Source: Rhabditoides inermis | Taxonomy: Eukaryota > Nematoda > Chromadorea > Rhabditida > Rhabditidae | Reading direction: 5' to 3' | Assembly (NCBI GenBank): GCA_963966185.1 | Contig: CAWZYM010000280.1 | Span: 813,501-877,500 of the forward strand | DNA: 64,000 bases | Shown: one piece after another, positions 61,501 through 64,000 of the stretch | Numbering within the stretch: the stretch's first letter is position 1 | How the letters are laid out: every line of letters starts with the position of its first letter | Translations under genes and position numbers: made by a program | Notes under the pieces: model-generated | Seen by the model: the letters and a program-made list of their open reading frames with translations, nothing else | The model's database searches: none | What the model was told of the DNA's origin: nothing

Positions 61501-62734
61501 TGTCGAAGTAGCGCTGGTAGGCGAGCAGTTTCTCCTGAGTAAACAGGTAAACAAACAGGTAAACAAACAAATAAACAAATAAACAAAACATGTAAACAAC
61601 CTTGATTCCCTTAGTGTAGTCGAATCTCTCCACGGAGAAGAAGAGTCGCGCATCTTCGGGCGGGTTCTCGCCAAGGATCTGAATAGGTTATAATGTATTT
61701 TAGAATTCAGGATTACTGTAATTTGGAATTCAGGATTTGTATCTGGGGGGGGGGGGTTACTGTACTTTTGAATCGCCGTTTTCGCCAAAATCTGACAAAG
61801 TGGTTCTAGAGATCTTGCATACATATAATTGAAAGGAATGAAAGCGGAGGAATCATATTCTGAGGGTGAAACGTATACGTATACTCGTTTTTTTTTTGCT
61901 CTCTCCCCTCTCTCCCCCCTCTCTCTCCCTCTTTTTTCTCTCCCTTCTCTTCCTTTCCTTTCCCCCTCTCTCTCCCTCCCAATCTCTCTCCCTCTCTTCT
62001 CTCTCCCTCCCACCTTCTTTCTTATGTTCTCCTTCAGCTCGCCCGTCTCTTTCAGTGGAACAAACTTCAGGAAGTCGTCGTTCTTGATGGAAACCGGGAA
62101 CACCTGGGAAGAGGGGTTACTGTACTTTGAATTTACACACAGGAGAGGGGGTACTGTACTTCGTATTCTGATTGTTTGCACTGTGTATTGTATGATTGGT
62201 AGTGTGTAAGTTTATGTACTTGATACGGCTTCAAACGACACATTACTAAGGAAACGATGTGCCAGAAATAAAAGAAGTGCGTGAAACGTATACAATATGT
62301 TTGTGATGTTTGTGCGACTGAAAGTTTCTGCAATTTGCTTATGATTTCTAACAACACGAAAATATCGTCTTTCTTCATACCGTAACTCCTCATTGACGAA
62401 CTACCGTAACCTCCGAACCCTTACCGTACCCCGAGCGAGCACGTCCATCCCTCGTTCATCACCGTGAAGATGTCGAGGTTCTGGTCGTACGTCACGGTGA
62501 TGTTCCTGGAATGGTGACGTCACCGGATGACGTCAAATGACGTCACACTCACTTCAGGTGCTCCTTGACCAGCTCGACGTACTTGGTGCGATCGCGGTGC
62601 GTTTGGAAGCCGACCTGAAATTTTTCAAAGTTCAAATACGTTTCAAGGTATACAAATATGACAAAATAGTTAGTTTATACAATCCGAGGTACATTCTGAG
62701 AGAATATGAACATTGAAATGATACAAACCAGACA

Positions 62735-62780
<46 letters not shown>

Positions 62781-63811
62781 TGTGTCCACACCTTTGTGAA
62801 CCGCAGTAGCCCCCTCAGCATGGGCAGCCCACAGGTGGCATACTTGGTGAAGAAGTTATCAGGCGGTTGGAAGGGTATGTGCAGGAAGAAACCGACCTGA
62901 AAAAATGTAATCATGTTTCATCCTAATCAATAAAGGTTAAGGTAAAGCTAACCCCCCCCCCCCGATTCGAGAGATTTCCTCCGCGAACCCCGACCCACCG
63001 AGTATAACGGACGTCGCTACTCGCTAACCAATACACTACGCGGTGCTCATATTATTTAATATAGTTAGAAAACATCTTCAAATTTTGTCTAGGGTGGTTG
63101 TTCTCTATTGACAAAACACATGCATTTATTAATATGCTATGTGAGAAAAGTAGAGTGTTAGGTTAGGAATCGACATCTTGTTTTACATTTCTGAAGTATT
63201 CAGAAACTAGCTAAGATTATCAGAGCGGTCATAGTAACAGGTTTCTATGATACGTGAAACGTATCAAAAAAACATTAAAACTGTATTGCTAGCTATACGG
63301 TGACTACCAAGCAAAAGGTGCCGGCTTCGACTCCTGTCTTGACCAGTGAAGTAACACTCGTCACTCGTACAGTTAAGCCCCGTCGTTTTTAGCTTTTGTT
63401 TGAACCTTTCGTCAGAAGTCTGTGACGTCATTTAGAAAACTTACTTCGAGATTAGGATCGAGACTCTGCATGATCATTCCGGTCAGCATCAGATGGTAGT
63501 CGTGGATCCAAATGAAATCCTGAAATGTCGAGCAATCAATAAATCGATAACCGATCAATACCTACCTGCGGCCGGCTGTTTCTCACAGCGTCGATAGCGA
63601 ATTGGTAGTTGACACGCACGTACGAGCACCAATGTTCTTTGAGGACCTACCAAACGATAAATCGATAGTTAATCAATCAATCGATAATCAATCAATAAAT
63701 CGATACCATGGGGTCGTCGTAGTCGCTGACGATGTACTCTGGCAGGTTGTGGAGCGCCGGCCAGAGCAGGCCGTTCGAGATGCCGCCATAGTAGACGTTG
63801 TAGTCCTCTTC
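34954..63811 (-). CDS. tps: Trehalose-6-phosphate synthase (5' end outside window), 28 exons
   Basis: Exons: 63811-63707, 63646-63566, 63519-63445, 62896-62792, 62614-62553, 62505-62430, 62103-62014, 61678-61601, 61534-61463, 60721-60583, 59658-59606, 59191-59107, 58647-58553, 58034-57931, 57483-57426, 56653-56573, 56157-56050, 55715-55659, 54957-54895, 40307-40198, 39872-39800, 39525-39429, 38575-38469, 37894-37787, 37111-36986, 36694-36605, 35840-35715, 35103-34954; 857 codons. The N-terminal half is a GT20 glucosyltransferase ([50 protein letters not shown]), which joins UDP-glucose and glucose-6-phosphate. The C-terminal third is a trehalose-phosphatase-like HAD domain with motif I DRDGT (visible residues 565-569) and the GDSATD motif (774-779), so the catalytic aspartates are present. 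This matches the nematode TPS-1/TPS-2 layout. The intron between exons 19 and 20 is 14.6 kb and holds arl-3. Confidence 0.95.
36485..36594. repeat. (GA)n tract
   Basis: Interrupted GA tract ending about 10 bp from the donor of tps exon 26. Confidence 0.9.
37126..37280 (+). repeat. ~170-bp dispersed repeat, copy 2
   Basis: Starts TATAGTTCTATGCTCGCAA and lies about 15 bp upstream of the acceptor of tps exon 25. The last ~15 bp of the family consensus are missing. Confidence 0.85.
38689..38760 (-). tRNA. tRNA-Pro (anticodon UGG)
   Basis: 72 nt on the minus strand with a perfect seven-pair acceptor stem (GGCCGAA/TTCGGCC), discriminator C, D-arm TGGTCTAGTGGTATGA, anticodon loop TTTGGGT (UGG) and T-arm with TTCGA. 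The T-stem has a paired change relative to the common sequence (CCGGT/ACCGG). A T5 terminator follows. It lies in the tps intron between exons 22 and 23, in the sense direction. Confidence 0.95.
38828..38899 (-). tRNA. tRNA-Thr (anticodon UGU)
   Basis: 72 nt on the minus strand: acceptor stem GCCCGTA/TGTGGGC with G-U pairs, D-arm TAGCTCAGTGGCAGAA, anticodon stem TCTGT/ACAGA around CTTGTAA (UGU), T-arm GCAGG/CCTGC with loop ATCGATC, discriminator A, then a TTTT terminator. It lies 67 bp upstream of tRNA-Pro on the same strand, in the same tps intron. Confidence 0.95.
39546..39655. repeat. (CT)n tract
   Basis: CT tract starting about 20 bp upstream of the acceptor of tps exon 22 (GA in the transcript). 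Confidence 0.9.
40308..41071. other. tps intron sequence and presumed arl-3 promoter
   Basis: AT-rich, no coding region. A CT-rich tract at 40890-40950 precedes the arl-3 start by about 120 bp. Confidence 0.4.
41072..53825 (+). CDS. arl-3: ADP-ribosylation factor-like GTPase ARL-3, 7 exons
   Basis: Exons: 41072-41104, 41307-41405, 41541-41619, 43044-43131, 52996-53053, 53265-53356, 53729-53825; 181 aa, all phases agree. GTPase motifs: G1 GLDNAGKTT (24-32), switch I TPTRGFN (46-52), G3 WDIGGQ (67-72), G4 NKQD (127-130), G5 CSAL. The N-terminus [10 protein letters not shown] and the segments [20 protein letters not shown] and IFANKQDL are typical of ARL3 rather than ARF1. ARL3-GTP releases lipidated cargo in cilia through UNC119/PDE6D; human ARL3 is 182 aa. 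The whole gene lies antisense inside one tps intron. Its fourth intron (9,864 bp) contains a complete BEL/Pao element; the other introns are 135-1,424 bp. An AATAAA at about 53960 is a candidate polyadenylation signal. Confidence 0.96.
43319..43323. repeat. Target-site duplication, left copy (ATGTT)
   Basis: ATGTT immediately outside the left LTR; the same five bases follow the right LTR at 52837-52841. Five bp is the usual BEL/Pao duplication length. Confidence 0.9.
43324..43996 (-). repeat. 3' LTR of the BEL element
   Basis: 673 bp, matching 52164-52836. Small open frames in it occur identically in both LTRs and are not considered genes. It contains one TACGTTTC motif at about 43548. Confidence 0.95.
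43997..44006 (-). other. Polypurine tract
   Basis: On the element strand CAGGGGGGAG directly abuts the TGTCGT start of the 3' LTR, the expected place for plus-strand priming. Confidence 0.8.
44301..45199 (-). CDS. BEL third ORF: zinc-knuckle protein, apparently spliced (2 exons)
   Basis: Exons 45199-44987 and 44705-44301 join in phase 0 across a 281-bp AT-rich intron (donor GAG|gtgtgg, acceptor attccag|GAC), giving 205 aa. Each exon alone is open and GC-rich while the intron is AT-rich. The N-terminal half is Ser/Thr/Pro-rich, followed by a basic segment ([16 protein letters not shown]). The C-terminal third has knuckle-like clusters: [13 protein letters not shown] (136-148), [12 protein letters not shown] (167-178) and [14 protein letters not shown] (185-198). 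Spacing and linkers resemble the three-knuckle end of this element's own Gag, so it may derive from a nucleocapsid. It occupies the position where some BEL elements carry env, but I see no signal peptide or membrane segment. Function unknown. Confidence 0.6.
45200..45812. other. Spacer between pol and the third ORF
   Basis: About 610 bp inside the element with no long open frame on either strand. It may hold a promoter or splice site for the third ORF. Confidence 0.4.
45813..50048 (-). CDS. pol: BEL/Pao Pol polyprotein (protease, RT, RNase H, integrase)
   Basis: One uninterrupted ORF of 1411 codons. Domains: N-terminal Asn/Thr/Ala-rich linker with three ~28-residue repeats (38-115); A17-type aspartic protease around DGGSTTTF (140-147); reverse transcriptase with FDAS (435-438), IADVEKAF (476-483) and YVDN (557-560); RNase H with FTDAS (D726), E774 and FSDSS (D806); integrase with a zinc site H1035/H1040/C1070/C1073 and DDE at D1106, D1164, E1208; and a C-terminal WPLGKI-type domain typical of Pao elements. 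The RT active site reads YVDN rather than YVDD. Pol overlaps gag by 65 bp in the +1 frame and also has its own ATG. Confidence 0.95.
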   Translation of the reverse strand: MKRTSSNRMNRNRRQNFFLNNEVNSNQAVSNNNNNTRATPASSTEATALHTEASATKSSTYNTKATSASSTEATALHTEASAAESSIHNAKATPVSSTEVTALHTKASTTKSSNAALMSIPVTVINPTTLQSTSIIAMIDGGSTTTFLTEHIAKSIGIPLSNIRQTPIGSFGGATSFRRSGEATITLSSKERKQITTTVKTTECITKPYFTYKLSEDDKREIQANNIPVSRIDDKRVRPDLLIGQDLINTICPPEKPIDLPSGLRTTETIFGPVLSGTKTTGAQRQATHLAHNTRVDSDTEFDLQKHWEIEHIGITASDEHDSKQIEEEKVKKYFRDTVEEKEDGIHVRFPWKNEHITIADNYRIALKRLENQFRNLRNNEKLWTDYCKTFSDQLARGIIEIVPADEPRGKIVYFLPHQAVLKPDSNTTKLRVVFDASSHMKYELSLNDIIHQGPTLLPDICGMLLRARLNKHIMIADVEKAFLMVHLQNIDRDAVRFLWFKDPLRKDFSIDNVIQMRYTRIPFGVNASPYLLAQSIVYHLEKTNSPLSRQIQDNTYVDNVIMRSNNTDTLIEYYRTSKKLFNEINMNLREYLSNSSSINNVIEEKDKASGVNVKILGIRWDPQNDKIAIPVHLIRKNLEINTKRTVVSNLASVYDPLGLVCPLLTKAKIFMQELWTKNTQWDDKLAEADNKRWEAIISKIDTLVLRNRMTNAVVPSSYHDMCIFTDASTEMYGACAYIREMSKNFNINPRAELIFAKQRLAPLRNKLTIPKLELLGILAGCRMVEFLIKEFQGEIDTKTVHLFSDSSVAIAWIKTPNSTKQEKFVQRRIKEIYEITTRLNDIGISIILRHVASGDNPADHITRGLESTSIDTSNWWKGPAFLNRSETTWSESFIIPPQAESLLTNHSETYNKGVTDIENSSNIDRYVKLNWNIERFLSKFSQSFNHISKSRVKEEWSPSEYQRTLRRTIRNHQHKFNINENSMKHRNLNPFTDQHGIVRSRGRLGNTNLQEDAKFPTIIDGGSHLAKLLIRKVHIDNAHIGPNQTLATIRDRYWITRGRQSVRNELSKCVICKRYNSYTFKYPNTSNMPDDRVTKSKPFHSTGVDLFNLHQVKDTKLWGCIFTCFSTRLVHLEMVNDLSANTFIHALRKFIARRGQPSTILSDNATNFTLTKEILEKNQQVQQFAASKQITWKHIPALSPWRGAAYERLIQSIKRGLNKSIGRRKLSPSQLETQLIEIESIINARPLTYVSQQSDSKVIRPIDIISPNIATIPLQFPSNNDDNDSTYEGEDETAAYHRTIKSLGKSQECRDKFWDIWSDEYIKNLRESHRLRIDNKRYTNIKPKIGMIVIISDENVPRYNWPLGKITQLVPSKDGQIRSVIVSTSAQRSKERSINALIPLEIGEYTNTSQ
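49705..49935 (-). repeat. Triplicated ~84-bp coding repeat in pol
   Basis: Three tandem copies of a unit encoding about 28 residues ([14 protein letters not shown] core) at the N-terminus of Pol, ahead of the protease. Confidence 0.85.
49984..51990 (-). CDS. gag: BEL/Pao Gag
   Basis: 668 aa, uninterrupted. The N-terminal third is helical and charged; the middle (about 250-440) is the conserved BEL/Pao Gag region (FGNLKLPKF...[12 protein letters not shown]). Three zinc knuckles follow: [28 protein letters not shown] and [13 protein letters not shown]. The C-terminus is Gln/Asn-rich then acidic. The last 65 bp overlap pol. A T6 run near the gag end (TTT TTT C in the gag frame, forward 49996-50001) would let tRNA-Phe re-pair after a +1 slip into the pol frame. 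Confidence 0.93.
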   Translation of the reverse strand: MTHVRKNEKIIIDGNIKKMKDAMEKAEAAKMNDEFSAATEATFLLLRTIINELEATIEKIENRVYSSMNTEGVTEFEEYTESINYPMITMEARDFLNTHMAMFEQRKGNTPNHSMKLNGLNGSLNKSKSAVSIHTAETSGTAIEHNGAPNMPMMGHFPSGNNHNKQEQNMMQENYGKFFNYGQAPIYSPNMFGPDTDPRTTLHRNNYGLGQPMPRQNIDPSLFRATAGGDNFDHSTPNYNTKPSYRQHTNLTPEYSKNKDFRVKFGNLKLPKFNSANTFAAFWEMYQPLVFVRQDVPDSEKLFLLLEACEDEREKSFLPKEGGKIQFVIDYLMEKYMHPSEIQAEIRRLIQKQPKMTDGYSLNDLRNRYEDICIIISAIQRAHNQLGIRMPEVETGLGTASTLLEKLPPRVQRHIKKENVYNNRFGMITNLDQLQRSLHNCIIYEREVNSHSEDTNATHPTVHTTNMHMNSDELGEVTMLTLPQRQRAFDNKGCIFCGSTMHTSVLCKVRNPTPLKIQIVRAAGVCQKCYLPGHYGSQCENVKSNCVTCGKPHRNELCLQAARMERTVNSTPPSHFPRTQYATQNQQNQYQGGKHQQPHNNGQNGQRPHRMNPQNTPAVHLANEGYNDHEEEYPMPDTEGDRPLPRTDEENIFEQNEQEQETEFFPEQ
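52151..52163 (-). other. Primer-binding site for tRNA-Gly
   Basis: The plus strand reads GGCCGATGCACCA directly beside the 5' LTR, which is the 3' end of nematode tRNA-Gly(GCC) including CCA. The element strand TGGTGCATCGGCC is therefore a perfect 13-nt primer-binding site with no gap to the LTR. Confidence 0.85.
52164..52836 (-). repeat. 5' LTR of the BEL element
   Basis: 673 bp; promoter LTR of the element (element reads right to left). I found no mismatch to the other LTR by eye. Confidence 0.95.
52837..52841. repeat. Target-site duplication, right copy (ATGTT)
   Basis: Matches 43319-43323. Confidence 0.9.
53372..53472. repeat. (CT)n tract
   Basis: CT/CTGT tract starting about 15 bp after the donor of arl-3 exon 6. 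Confidence 0.9.
53997..54163 (-). repeat. ~170-bp dispersed repeat, copy 4 (inverted)
   Basis: Reverse-oriented member of the family at 20428, 37126 and 58678, about 170 bp beyond the arl-3 stop codon, near its likely 3' UTR end. Confidence 0.85.
54164..54894. other. tps intron sequence downstream of arl-3
   Basis: AT-rich, no coding region. It contains a diverged direct repeat (about 54330-54380 and 54700-54745) with a core of TATGGAAGACGTGAAACGTA or its GATACGTA variant, about 370 bp apart. Confidence 0.5.
55743..56048. repeat. (CT)n/C-rich tract
   Basis: About 300 bp of CT and CCCT repeats occupying most of the intron between tps exons 17 and 18. Confidence 0.9.
56497..56565. repeat. (GA)n tract
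   Basis: GA tract ending a few bases from the donor of tps exon 16. Confidence 0.9.
57325..57407. repeat. (CAA)27 microsatellite
   Basis: About 27 CAA units, read as (TTG)n in the tps transcript, beginning about 20 nt after the donor of exon 15. Confidence 0.95.
58433..58533. repeat. (GA)n tract
   Basis: GA tract ending about 20 bp from the donor of tps exon 13. Confidence 0.9.
58678..58847 (+). repeat. ~170-bp dispersed repeat, copy 3
   Basis: Full-length member (TATAGTTCTAGGCTCGCAA ... GGCGCAGGCTATAAT) about 30 bp upstream of the acceptor of tps exon 13. Confidence 0.85.
59940..60165 (+). pseudogene. Possible degenerate coding fragment in a tps intron
   Basis: After a tctgtttcag acceptor-like site the plus strand reads a short open piece ([16 protein letters not shown]), then a stop. 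In another frame a 45-codon segment with [12 protein letters not shown] and [12 protein letters not shown] follows. I do not recognise it; it could be a remnant of an inserted gene or chance. Confidence 0.2.
61900..62012. repeat. (CT)n tract
   Basis: Interrupted CT tract abutting the donor of tps exon 7 (GA-rich in the transcript). Confidence 0.85.
62740..62778. repeat. (GA)n tract
   Basis: GA tract about 13 bp from the donor of tps exon 4. Confidence 0.9.
62973..63047 (-). pseudogene. tRNA-like pseudogene or SINE head
   Basis: The minus strand has an A-box-like TAGTGTATTGGTTAGCGA and a B-box-like GGGTTCGCGGAGG about 30 nt apart, but no convincing acceptor stem. It lies in the tps intron between exons 3 and 4, beside a poly-C run at about 62952-62963. 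Confidence 0.35.
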
Positions 63812-64000
63812 CTGGACAAGACTCTCTGTCTCTCTCTCTCTCTCTTTTTCTCTCTTTCTCCTTCAATCTCTCTCCCTCGTATCTCGTTATCTGTTTTTTT
63901 ACGACGTAAATAAATGCAGAGGCATAGTTCTCATTGCACCAGTTATGGGTTCGGGTTGAAACGTATAGCTGAATGAAACAATATTCAAGTGCTTCCTATT

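Noticed and set aside
63280..63350. Possible tRNA (GGTGCCGGCTTCGACTCC)
   Set aside because: It has only a B-box-like element; no A box or acceptor pairing is visible.

Overview
The window is nuclear DNA from a nematode. The evidence is two tandem genes of the nematode-specific MLT-10 (moulting cycle) family, a cuticlin-type ZP-domain gene, a trehalose-6-phosphate synthase with the nematode TPS plus phosphatase-like layout, exons of about 50-230 bp separated by introns with GT...(T)nCAG boundaries, two eukaryotic tRNA genes, and BEL/Pao and RTE retroelements. Exons are GC-rich, introns AT-rich and full of (CT)n/(GA)n tracts. I cannot name the species.

Layout. 1665-4695 (+): a seven-exon SPSB1/4-like SPRY/SOCS-box adaptor. 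5474-9149 (+): a six-exon gene for a Cys- and Pro-rich protein I do not recognise; its fourth intron holds a 5'-truncated RTE-type LINE on the minus strand. 9648-18059 (+): a 13-exon cuticlin-like ZP membrane protein with one GC-AG intron. 18489-24291 (-) and 24789-33520 (-): two tandem MLT-10-like secreted proteins whose C-termini are built of LSP-type repeats. 34954-63811 (-): the 3' 28 exons (857 codons) of trehalose-6-phosphate synthase, whose 5' end lies beyond the window. One tps intron carries a tRNA-Pro(UGG)/tRNA-Thr(UGU) pair.

Nesting. A 14.6-kb tps intron (40308-54894) contains a complete seven-exon arl-3 gene (41072-53825) on the opposite strand. The fourth arl-3 intron in turn contains a complete 9.5-kb BEL/Pao LTR retrotransposon (43324-52836, minus strand). 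This element has LTRs that look identical, a perfect 5-bp target duplication, a tRNA-Gly primer site, a polypurine tract, gag, pol and a third, apparently spliced ORF with its own zinc knuckles. It is a gene within a gene within a gene.

Themes. Three host genes (the ZP protein and the two MLT-10-like proteins) concern cuticle or moulting; TPS makes trehalose, ARL-3 is a ciliary-traffic GTPase, and SPSB is a ubiquitin-ligase adaptor. The most unusual non-genic signals are about 40 dispersed copies of TGAAACGTA in introns and spacers, a four-copy ~170-bp repeat family usually next to exons, a tandem array in an mlt-10-like intron made of degenerate copies of the preceding exon's 3' end with its splice donor, and the third ORF of the BEL element.
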